A stretch of 64,000 nucleotides of DNA from Chersky-840 sp035604715 (GTDB lineage Bacteria; Actinomycetota; Acidimicrobiia; Acidimicrobiales; UBA8190), in the NCBI GenBank assembly GCA_963731665.1, contig CAVSWP010000002.1, positions 62,001 through 126,000 of the forward strand, given 5' to 3'. This document shows, piece by piece, positions 16,821 through 24,204 of the stretch (the first letter of the stretch is position 1; the number at the start of each line of letters is the position of its first letter). The position numbers and the translations under genes are program-made. Under the pieces are notes generated by a model. It did no database searches. It was not told where the DNA came from and worked only from the letters and a program-made list of their open reading frames with translations.

Positions 16821-17329
16821 CGACGTTCGACCGGCCCTTCGGCCGGTACTTCGAAGACTTCGAGCCCGGCGACGTCTACCGGCACTGGCCGGGCAAGACG
16901 GTCACGGAGTACGACGACCACCTCTTTTGCATGATCACCATGAACCACCATCCTCTGCACACCAACGCCTGGTTCGCCGAGCACGAGACGGTGCACGGGA
17001 AGAACGTGGTGGTCGGGAACCTCGTGTACTCGCTGGTCCTCGGCATGAGCGTGCCCGACGTCAGTGGCTCGTGCATAGCCAATCTCGAAGTCGAGACGCT
17101 CATCCACCGGCACCCGACATTCCACGGCGACACCATCTACGCCGAGTCTCGCGTCATCGACAAGGTGGAGTCCTCCTCGAAGCCCGACCGCGGCATCGTC
17201 ACGGTGGAGACGAAGGGATTCAACCAGCGGGGCGAAGAGGTGTGCTTCTTCCGCCGCAAGGTCATGGTGTGGAAGCGCGAGTCCGCCCCCGCCCGTCGCC
17301 GTCCCTACGCAGACGACGTCTGGGGCTGA
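16817..17329 (+). CDS. MaoC family (R)-specific dehydratase
   Basis: A 170-residue single hot-dog domain protein that should hydrate or dehydrate enoyl-CoA / 3-hydroxyacyl-CoA compounds. FGRYFEDFEPGDVY opens the fold. MITMNHHPLHTNAWFAE is the position where MaoC hydratases carry the catalytic Asp/His pair; here an Asn-His-His replaces the usual D-x4-H. LETLIHRHPTFHGDTIYAES forms the last strands. It starts by overlapping the DUF6941 gene. Its closest functional context is the CoA-ester lyase and acyl-CoA dehydrogenase just upstream. Confidence 0.8.
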   Translation: MTTFDRPFGRYFEDFEPGDVYRHWPGKTVTEYDDHLFCMITMNHHPLHTNAWFAEHETVHGKNVVVGNLVYSLVLGMSVPDVSGSCIANLEVETLIHRHPTFHGDTIYAESRVIDKVESSSKPDRGIVTVETKGFNQRGEEVCFFRRKVMVWKRESAPARRRPYADDVWG

Positions 17330-17373
17330 CGACGGCGCCCGCCGACCCGGACCTGCGGCGGCTACGGCGGGCC

Positions 17374-18207
17374 GTGCTCGCCGCGGGCCGGTCCGGACTG
17401 CGCCCCCTGCCGTGGCGAGCGACGCGTGACCCTTGGTCGGTGCTCGTGAGCGAGGTCATGCTCCAACAGACCCAGGCCCAGCGGGTGGTCGCCCCCTACG
17501 CCCGCTTCCTGGACCGCTTCCCCACCGTGTGGGCATGCGCCCGTGCCGGCCTCGGGGACGTCCTCGAGGCCTGGGCGGGTCTGGGCTACAACCGTCGTGC
17601 CCGCCATCTCCACGAGGCGGCGAGGGCCATCGAGAGCCGGCACGGGGGAGTGGTGCCGGCGGACCTCGGTGCGCTGCAGGCCCTTCCCGGCGTGGGCTCG
17701 TACACGGCTCGAGCCGTTCTCGTCTTCGCCTTCGAGCGCCACGCCGCGGTTGTGGACGTCAACGTGCGACGGGTGCTCACGCGCGCCGTGGCCGGGACCC
17801 CGCTGTCTTCCGCCGCCGCCCAGACGTTGGCGGACACGCTGGTGCCCCGGGGAAGGGCGTGGGAGTGGAACCAGGCACTGATGGAGATCGGTGCTGCAGT
17901 GTGCGGCGCCCGCAACCCGGCCTGCGACCTATGCCCGCTGGCGCGGCGCTGTGCGTGGTTCAACGCCGCTCCGAGCACCCCCGACCCGGCGCCTCGCGCC
18001 GCGCGCCAGAGTCGCTTCGAGGGTTCGGACCGCCAGGGCCGGGGCAGGCTGATCGACGCCTTGCGCCGCGGCCCGGTTCCCCTGCGACGGTTGCGGGCCG
18101 TGTGCGGGTGGCCCGGGGACCCCGAGCGGGCCCGCAGAGTCGCCGAGGGTCTCGTGGCCGACGGCCTCGTGCGCCGAGGGCCCGGGAACGTCCTCGTGCT
18201 GCCGTGA
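17374..18207 (+). CDS. mutY: A/G-specific adenine DNA glycosylase
   Basis: A base-excision repair glycosylase that removes adenine mispaired with 8-oxoguanine. Seen here are SEVMLQQTQ, the helix-hairpin-helix GVGSYTARAVL, the catalytic Asp block VVDVNVRRVL, and the four cysteines of the [4Fe-4S] loop in CGARNPACDLCPLARRC (C-x6-C-x2-C-x5-C). There is no C-terminal NUDIX-like domain, so it is shorter than the E. coli enzyme. With the GTG at 17374 the protein has 277 residues. A CTG at 17326, overlapping the MaoC stop as CTGA, would restore the usual first helix and may be the real start. Confidence 0.88.
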   Translation: MLAAGRSGLRPLPWRATRDPWSVLVSEVMLQQTQAQRVVAPYARFLDRFPTVWACARAGLGDVLEAWAGLGYNRRARHLHEAARAIESRHGGVVPADLGALQALPGVGSYTARAVLVFAFERHAAVVDVNVRRVLTRAVAGTPLSSAAAQTLADTLVPRGRAWEWNQALMEIGAAVCGARNPACDLCPLARRCAWFNAAPSTPDPAPRAARQSRFEGSDRQGRGRLIDALRRGPVPLRRLRAVCGWPGDPERARRVAEGLVADGLVRRGPGNVLVLP

Positions 18208-18246
18208 GGCGTGGTGACGCTCGGGTGCCCGAGCGTCGCCGCCGGC

Positions 18247-19117
18247 TCAGCCGGCCAGGAAGCCCAGGACGTGGGCGTGGACCACGTCGGGTTGCTCGAG
18301 GTGGAGGAAGTGCCCGGCGCGTTCCACGACCACGTGCTCGGATCCGGCGGACAGCACCGAGCGCACGTCGCCCACGGTGTCGACGCCGATGCACCCGTCG
18401 TCGGCCCCGTGCAGGTACATCGTGGGCTGAGGGGGAGACGTCGCGCGACGCGGCCTGGGCGTCGTCGAACGCCGGGCTGTGCCGGGAAGGGTCGAACACG
18501 GCTCGGTAGTACTCGATGGCGGCCGCCAGCCGGGTGGGGTCGCCGATGGACTCCTTGACTCGGGCGACGTCCCAAGCGCTGTCGTACCCCGGTGACCAGT
18601 CTTGCCACAGCCGGTCGAGGAACTCGAGGTCGTCGGCGAGCACCGCCGCCTCGGCGAGGGGCGTCTGGAAGAGAAAGACGTAGAAGCTCCGTTTCAACTG
18701 CGCATAGGTGAAGAACGTGGCCGCCGAGGCCGCCAGGGGCGGGACGGCCAGGGTCACCACGCGCCGCCACCGGTCGGGTTGCAGCGACGCCGCTCCGTAG
18801 CTGGCGTAGGCACCCCAGTCGTGACCGATCAACACGGCGCGCCCGTCGCCCCCGAGGGCCTGGTGCAACGCGGTGGCGTCCATGGCCAAAGCGCCCACCT
18901 GGTAGATCCCGTCTTCGGGCATCTCGGTGGGCCGGTATCCCCTCATCCACGGGGCTACGACGTGGTAGCCGGCTTCCGCCAGCGCCGGGACGAGGTGGCG
19001 CCAGGTGTGGGCGGTGTCGGGGAAGCCGTGCAAGCACAAGGCCAGGGGGTCCCGCCGCGACCCCGACTCGAGGTAGGTGAACCCGATGCCGTTGACCCTG
19101 ACGACGCCTTGCTGCAT
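18247..19117 (-). pseudogene. alpha/beta hydrolase (epoxide hydrolase-like), frameshifted
   Basis: The first part, from the ATG at 19117, reads as an intact hydrolase: LCLHGFPDTAHTW holds the oxyanion HGFP and GHDWGAYASYG holds the nucleophile Asp. At the five-G run 18431-18435 the frame is lost. The missing end (TMYLHGADDGC, ERAGHFLHLEQPDVV with the catalytic His) continues in another frame to a stop at 18247. Removing one base of the run restores a complete gene of about 289 codons. It is either a recent pseudogene or a homopolymer error. TACCCT six bases upstream of the start suggests leaderless transcription. Confidence 0.8.
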
Positions 19118-19123
19118 GGACGC

Positions 19124-19129
19124 AGGGTA
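19124..19129 (-). promoter_or_regulatory. -10 element TACCCT, leaderless spacing
   Basis: TACCCT on the minus strand ends six bases before the ATG at 19117. Confidence 0.4.
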
Positions 19130-19173
19130 GTGTCGCCCCGACAAGGCGATATAGAGGGGGTCGTCCGCTGCGA

Positions 19174-20019
19174 GTGACATTCTTCGGCGTGAGGGGCTCG
19201 TGCCCCTGCTCGGGCGAGCAGTACGTCCGCTACGGCGGCAACACCGCGTGTGTGGCTATCGACGTGGGAGACGAGCCCCCCATCGTCCTCGACCTGGGAA
19301 CCGGCCTGCGCCCGTTCGGGCACGCGCTCGACGAGCGCTACGGGCTGGACAGTCCCATCGAGGTCACCGCCTTCCTCACCCACCTGCACTGGGACCACAT
19401 CATCGGGCTCCCGTTCTGCACGCCGCTGCTGCGCGCCGGTGGTCGGATGGACGTGTTCGGCCCACCCCAGGACGGCGCTCCTCTGCACGACATCATCGAC
19501 CGGGTGGTGAAGCCCCCGTTCTTCCCCGTGCAGGTGAAGGAGCTCCAGGGCAAGATCGAATTCTCGGAGGTGACCGACGACGTGGTGGCGGTGGGCTCCG
19601 CCAAGGTCACCGTCCGCCAGGTGCCCCACGTCGGGACGACCCTCGGGTTCCGCATCGAGGCCGAGAACTCCACGGTGGCATTCGTGAGCGATCACCAGGC
19701 TCCGGACAACCGGTCCGAGGTCGACCCCGCCGTGCTCGAACTGTGTGACCGAGCCGACCTGGTCATCCACGATGCGCAGTACACCGAGGCGGAGTTCCGG
19801 GCCAAGGCCACCTGGGGCCACTCCACCGTCTCCTACGCGGCCCACGTGGCCGCTGAAGCCGGAGGCCGCCAATTGGCGCTCTTCCACCACGACCCCCGGC
19901 ACACCGACGACGACATCGATCGGATGCTGGCCGAGGCGCAAGCGACCGACGATGCCCCCCGTCTGCGGGGAATCCTCGCCGCCCGGGAAGGATTGACGAT
20001 CGACCTCGGCCGCCCCTGA
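19174..20019 (+). CDS. MBL-fold metallo-hydrolase (PhnP/cyclic phosphodiesterase-like)
   Basis: A 281-residue metallo-beta-lactamase fold protein. The N-terminal block GVRGSCPCSGEQYVRYGGNT is typical of the subgroup that includes PhnP-like phosphodiesterases. The metal-binding motif is THLHWDHIIG, with further ligands in SDHQAP, DLVIHDAQYT and LFHHDP. It is predicted to hydrolyse a phosphodiester or related bond; the substrate is unknown. The GTG at 19174 is the start that keeps GVRGS in place. Confidence 0.8.
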   Translation: MTFFGVRGSCPCSGEQYVRYGGNTACVAIDVGDEPPIVLDLGTGLRPFGHALDERYGLDSPIEVTAFLTHLHWDHIIGLPFCTPLLRAGGRMDVFGPPQDGAPLHDIIDRVVKPPFFPVQVKELQGKIEFSEVTDDVVAVGSAKVTVRQVPHVGTTLGFRIEAENSTVAFVSDHQAPDNRSEVDPAVLELCDRADLVIHDAQYTEAEFRAKATWGHSTVSYAAHVAAEAGGRQLALFHHDPRHTDDDIDRMLAEAQATDDAPRLRGILAAREGLTIDLGRP

Positions 20020-20096
20020 CTCGCGCCGGGCCCACGACCCTCCACGGCAACGAGAGCCTGAGCACGACGAGATCCCAAGGACGACGAAAGCACGCG

Positions 20097-20642
20097 ATGG
20101 TCGAGGCGACGAGCAGCGGGAACGGGGCACCTGACCCCGAGGACGGCGATCTCGAGCCGGCGGGGCCGTCGACCTTCGACGCCGGGCGCTTTCGCGAGGT
20201 TCTCGGCCATTTCGTGACCGGTGTGACCATCGTCACGGCCATGGAGGGCGGCGAGCCCGTCGGTTTCACCTGCCAAGCGTTCACGTCCCTGTCGCTCGAC
20301 CCTCCACTGGTGGCGCTGGCTCCGGGGAAGAGCTCGACGAGCTGGCCCCGCATCGCTGCCGCCGGGACGTTCTGCGTCAACATCCTGGCCGAGGACCAAG
20401 AAGCGCTCAGCCGGGACTTCGCCGCGTCCGGGGGTGACAAGTTCACGGGCGTGGGCTGGCGCCCGGCGGCGAACGGTGCGCCCGTGCTCGACGGCGCCCT
20501 GGCGTGGGTCGAGTGTGAGTTCGAGCTGGCCCACGACGCCGGCGACCATGAGCTCGTCCTGGGAAGGGTGCAGAACATGGGCGTGCGCCGGGGGCGGCCC
20601 CTCGTCTACTACCGCGGCGGGTTCGGTCGCTTCGAGTCGTAG
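20097..20642 (+). CDS. flavin reductase family protein
   Basis: A 181-residue FMN-binding split-barrel protein. FREVLGHFVTGVTIVTA and GFTCQAFTSLSLDPPLV are the standard N-terminal blocks; GRVQNMGVRRGRPLVYYRG closes the domain. Such proteins reduce FMN/FAD with NAD(P)H and often feed a partner monooxygenase. The luciferase-like genes at 21737 and 41204 are possible partners, but only by proximity. Confidence 0.85.
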   Translation: MVEATSSGNGAPDPEDGDLEPAGPSTFDAGRFREVLGHFVTGVTIVTAMEGGEPVGFTCQAFTSLSLDPPLVALAPGKSSTSWPRIAAAGTFCVNILAEDQEALSRDFAASGGDKFTGVGWRPAANGAPVLDGALAWVECEFELAHDAGDHELVLGRVQNMGVRRGRPLVYYRGGFGRFES

Positions 20643-20650
20643 GGGGCGAT

Positions 20651-20656
20651 TAGCCT
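20651..20656 (+). promoter_or_regulatory. -10 element TAGCCT, leaderless spacing
   Basis: TAGCCT ends six bases before the ATG at 20663. Confidence 0.45.
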
Positions 20657-20662
20657 CCCTGG

Positions 20663-21214
20663 ATGCCCCGGATCACCCCTTCTGACGCCATCGCCGACGT
20701 GGTGGTGGTCGAGGCCGACGCCCATGGCGACGAGCGGGGCCGCTTCGTCGAGACCTACCGCCGGTCGTGGTTCCCGCTGGGCCGCGAGATGGTGCAGGGG
20801 AACCGCTCCGAGAAGCAGGCCGGTGCGGTGGTGGGCCTTCACTACCACCTGCATCAGGCGGACTACTGGTACATGCTGCGGGGGAGGGCCAGGGTCGTGC
20901 TCCACGACCTGCGCGTCGGCTCTCCGACCGAGGGGGCCACGCTGGCGCTCGACCTCGACGGCGAGAGCGACAGTGGCGTGTTCATCCCCCCCGGGGTGGC
21001 CCACGGTTTCGCGTCGCTCACCGACATGCTGCTGTGGTACCTGGTCGACGGCTACTACAACCCCCACGACGAGCTGGGCCTTGCCTGGGACGACCCCGAG
21101 GTCGCCGCCCCATGGGGGATCGATGCCCCCGTGCTGTCGGCGCGCGACCAGTCCAATCCCCGTCGGGCCGACCTCGGCGACGGCGTGAGGCCAACCTACG
21201 GACTGCGCACGTAG
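20663..21214 (+). CDS. dTDP-4-dehydrorhamnose 3,5-epimerase family protein
   Basis: A 183-residue cupin-fold protein of the RmlC family. Visible are DERGRFVETYRRSWFP, the active-site strand GLHYHLHQADYWYMLRG and the second conserved block VFIPPGVAHGFASL. RmlC enzymes epimerise dTDP-4-keto-6-deoxyglucose in rhamnose synthesis. No other rml gene is near, and the first His of the usual RGLHYQ is in GLHYH, so the exact sugar nucleotide is uncertain. Confidence 0.8.
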   Translation: MPRITPSDAIADVVVVEADAHGDERGRFVETYRRSWFPLGREMVQGNRSEKQAGAVVGLHYHLHQADYWYMLRGRARVVLHDLRVGSPTEGATLALDLDGESDSGVFIPPGVAHGFASLTDMLLWYLVDGYYNPHDELGLAWDDPEVAAPWGIDAPVLSARDQSNPRRADLGDGVRPTYGLRT

Positions 21215-21313
21215 CGCCGACGATGCCACTGCGCCTTCGAACCCTGTTCGCGGCGCGAGACCGCTAGCACGGACCGGCTGGACTCCGGAGCCGGGAACCG
21301 GCACGCTGGCGGC

Positions 21314-21724
21314 GTGGACGAATCGCAGCAGTGGGTCGAGTTCGGGCGCTGGCTCGCCGAGCAGCGCGAACAGCGCGGTCTGCGCCGGCGCGACGCCGCC
21401 CGACGGGCCAAGGTCTCGGAGTCCTTGTGGCGCGACCTCGAGACGGGTCGCAAGGAGGCCATCGGCGCCATACGCCTGTTGCCCAATCCGAGCGCCGATG
21501 TCCTCGAGCGAGTCGCCGGCGCGCTGGAGATCCCGGTGGAGGACGTCCTCGCCCGGATCGGCCGACCGACCCGTCCGCTGCGAACGGGTGCCTCCGGGGC
21601 CTCGCCTCGTGCCGAGGACGACGGGTCTGTCCTGGGACTGAAGCTGCGCCGGCTCTCCGAACGCGACCGAACCCTGATCGAACGATTGGTCGACGCCATG
21701 CTCGAGCACGAGCACCGCGGCTAG
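21314..21724 (+). CDS. XRE family helix-turn-helix regulator
   Basis: A 136-residue DNA-binding protein. The helix-turn-helix reads RRRDAARRAKVSESLWRDLE at about residues 25-45, followed by a Cro/C1-like fourth helix. The C-terminal third is charged and may be a dimer or partner interface. It starts with GTG at 21314 and lies 12 bases before the luciferase-like gene, so it may regulate or be co-transcribed with it. Confidence 0.78.
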   Translation: MDESQQWVEFGRWLAEQREQRGLRRRDAARRAKVSESLWRDLETGRKEAIGAIRLLPNPSADVLERVAGALEIPVEDVLARIGRPTRPLRTGASGASPRAEDDGSVLGLKLRRLSERDRTLIERLVDAMLEHEHRG

Positions 21725-21736
21725 GCGCTCTCTTTC

Positions 21737-22987
21737 GTGCGGTTCGGCATCTTCTACGAGTTCCAGCTGCCCCGGCCCTGGGCCCCCGACGACGAGCACC
21801 GCCTGCTTTCCGAAGCCCTCGACCAGGTCGAGCTGGCCGATCGACTGGGCTTCGACTACGTGTGGGAGGTCGAGCACCATTTTCTCGAGGAGTACGCGCA
21901 CTCCTCGGCGCCCGAGGTCTTCCTGGCCGCCGCCAGCCAGCGCACGCACCGGATCCGGCTCGGACACGGGATCGTGCAAATGCCGGTGGGGTTCAACCAC
22001 CCGGTTCGCGTGGCTGAGCGGATCGCCACCCTCGACCTGGTGTCGCACGGCCGGGTCGACTTCGGCACCGGCGAGTCGAGCTCGGAGGCGGAGCTGGGTG
22101 GGTTCGGCGTCGATCGGGCCACCAAACGCGATCAATGGCGCGAGGCCGTCGACGTCGTGACCCGGCTGATGGTCGAAGAACCCTTCGCCGGCTACGAGGG
22201 CCGATTCCTGCAGATGCCCCCGAGGAACCTGGTGCCCAAGCCACTGCAGCGTCCCCACCCGCCTCTGTGGGTGGCCTGCAGCCGCCGCGACACCATCCAC
22301 GTGGCGGCCACCCTGGGAATCGGGGCGCTGACGTTCTCGTTCATCGAGGCGGACGAGGCCAAGACGTGGGTGGAGGACTACTACGCCACCATCGCCTCGG
22401 ACGCGTGCGTCCCCGCCGGCTTCGCCGTCAATGCCAGCCTGGCGTGCGTCTTGCCTCTGATGTGCCACGCCCAAGAGTCCGTTGCCATCGACCGCGGCCT
22501 CGACGGCAGTCATTTCTTCGGGTACTCGCTGGGGCACTACTACGCATTCGGCATGCACAAGCCGGGTGTGACCAACGTGTGGGAGGAGTTCGAGGAGAAC
22601 CGCGAGCGCTTCGGCTTCAGTCGCGACGTCGCCGCCACCACCGGTCAACAACTCGGGGCCCAGCTCATGGAGCACGGTCTCGGCTCGTTGCGCGGGGCGG
22701 TGGGCACCCCGTCGCAGATCAGGGAGCTGGTGCGCCGGTACGAAGCTGCCGGCGTCGACCAATTGATCTTCGTGAGCCAAGCGGGCCGGAACCGGCACGA
22801 GCACATCTGCGAGTCACTCGAGCTGTTCGCCCAGGAGGTCATGCCCGAGTTCCGCGAGCGCGCCGAGGAGAGCGAAAAGGTGAAGGCCGAGCGCCTGGCG
22901 CCTTCGGTGGCGGCCGCCCTGGCCCGCAGGGACCCACCCCGTCCGGCGCCCAGCGATTACGCGTTTCCCGCGTTGCCTCAGTTCTGA
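21737..22987 (+). CDS. LLM class flavin-dependent oxidoreductase
   Basis: A 416-residue luciferase-like monooxygenase TIM barrel using FMN or F420. It begins RFGIFYEFQLPRPW and contains DYVWEVEHHFLEEYAHSSAP and GRVDFGTGESSS, blocks shared by bacterial luciferase family members. The C-terminal 40 residues are charged and Pro-rich. The start is GTG at 21737. It may take reduced flavin from the reductase at 20097. The substrate is unknown. Confidence 0.83.
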   Translation: MRFGIFYEFQLPRPWAPDDEHRLLSEALDQVELADRLGFDYVWEVEHHFLEEYAHSSAPEVFLAAASQRTHRIRLGHGIVQMPVGFNHPVRVAERIATLDLVSHGRVDFGTGESSSEAELGGFGVDRATKRDQWREAVDVVTRLMVEEPFAGYEGRFLQMPPRNLVPKPLQRPHPPLWVACSRRDTIHVAATLGIGALTFSFIEADEAKTWVEDYYATIASDACVPAGFAVNASLACVLPLMCHAQESVAIDRGLDGSHFFGYSLGHYYAFGMHKPGVTNVWEEFEENRERFGFSRDVAATTGQQLGAQLMEHGLGSLRGAVGTPSQIRELVRRYEAAGVDQLIFVSQAGRNRHEHICESLELFAQEVMPEFRERAEESEKVKAERLAPSVAAALARRDPPRPAPSDYAFPALPQF

Positions 22988-23139
22988 CACCGCACCACCC
23001 TTAGGGGTGCTCCAGCTGGACCGCAAAGTGTCGAGAGCAGGCGGAGCGCAACCTCACGTGGGGGTCTGCTCACGCTGGGCGGTGTGATCGGGGCGGGCCA
23101 CCGGAACCGAGGTACCCAAGAGCCGTCGTGTTCGGTTGA

Positions 23140-24192
23140 ATGGTGGTGATGACGGCGGCACTGATCCTGGGAGTGATCGCCCTGGTAGCGGCGATCGTGG
23201 CGTGGTTGACCTGGCACCGCGGAGCCGACGAGCGCATGTCGGTGCAGCATCATCAACACACCCTGGAAACCCTTCGCCACGTCGCCGACCGGCGCCCGCC
23301 ATCAAGCTGGTCGGCCTCGGTTCGTCGGGACGGCGCGTCGAGAGCTCGACCGGTGACACGCCCAGCGTCGGTGATGGGTCCGGCCCCGGGTGGCAAGGCC
23401 GAGGTCGACACCGGCCGGCCCGGCAAGGGCGCGTCTCGCCTCAAGAAGTCGGTGACTCGTGGGCGCCAACCGGCGGCGCTGTCGTCGCCCCCCGATTCGG
23501 CGCACGTGATCGGCCGCTCGCCCCCGGCGCCGGCCCGGGCCCCACGCTCCTCGCCGGGCAAGGAATCGGCCAAGGTCGAGGCGCGTCGAGGCGAGACGGT
23601 GGTCTTCGCCGATGAATCTCCCGGCGCGCTCGGCGGGCGTTCTCCGTCGCTGTCGCCCCCTCGGCCCCCGGGCGGTCAGCTACCGGGTTCGGCCGCGCAG
23701 GCCCGCCACGACGGACGCCTCCGAGTGCGCCGTACCCGGCTCGTGGCGGGGGCGATGGTGGTGGCCCTCGGTGCCGTCGGCGGCGTGCTGGCACTGGGGC
23801 ACTCTTCCCACCCGCCACGCAGGACATCGCACTCCCACGTCGTCACCGCTGCCGGGCATAGCCACGTGACCATTGCGCCACCCTCGAGTGCGAACGCCGC
23901 GACAGCCCCTACGCCCTACGGCGCCACCTACGACGCCCCGTCTTCGAGCTACACCCTCGATGTCGAAACCTCCGCACCGTGCTGGGTTCTGGCGACCCAG
24001 GCGTCCACCAAGAAGGTCGTGTGGACGGGAACGATCCCCGCCGGTGGGTCTCAGTCCTTGTCGGTCGCCGGCGAAGTCATCGTCGAGCTCGGTGCTCCCA
24101 GCGACGCCAGCGTGCTGCTCGACGGCCGAGCACTCCAGCTCCCGACCGGGTACCGAGCGCCCTTCGATCTCACCGTCCAGCCCAGGTCATAG
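23140..24192 (+). CDS. bitopic membrane protein with RodZ-like C-terminal (DUF4115-like) domain
   Basis: A 350-residue protein. A membrane segment at residues 5-25 (TAALILGVIALVAAIVAWLTW) is followed by a basic, Pro/Ser-rich disordered stretch, a second hydrophobic segment (LVAGAMVVALGAVGGVLAL) near residue 205, and a C-terminal beta domain with DVETSAPCWVLATQ and AGEVIVELGAPSDASVLLDG. The last domain resembles the DUF4115 domain that ends RodZ-type cytoskeleton-linked proteins. No helix-turn-helix is present, so this is not full RodZ. The role is probably envelope-related but unproven. Confidence 0.62.
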   Translation: MVVMTAALILGVIALVAAIVAWLTWHRGADERMSVQHHQHTLETLRHVADRRPPSSWSASVRRDGASRARPVTRPASVMGPAPGGKAEVDTGRPGKGASRLKKSVTRGRQPAALSSPPDSAHVIGRSPPAPARAPRSSPGKESAKVEARRGETVVFADESPGALGGRSPSLSPPRPPGGQLPGSAAQARHDGRLRVRRTRLVAGAMVVALGAVGGVLALGHSSHPPRRTSHSHVVTAAGHSHVTIAPPSSANAATAPTPYGATYDAPSSSYTLDVETSAPCWVLATQASTKKVVWTGTIPAGGSQSLSVAGEVIVELGAPSDASVLLDGRALQLPTGYRAPFDLTVQPRS

Positions 24193-24204
24193 GGCGGGAA
24201 GGCG

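Noticed and set aside
20609..22804. A 731-codon open frame on the minus strand
   Set aside because: It lies opposite four well-supported genes and has the His/Gly/Arg-rich composition of a high-GC shadow frame. Similar long shadows at 6398-8230, 24209-25681 and 47368-49041 were rejected for the same reason.
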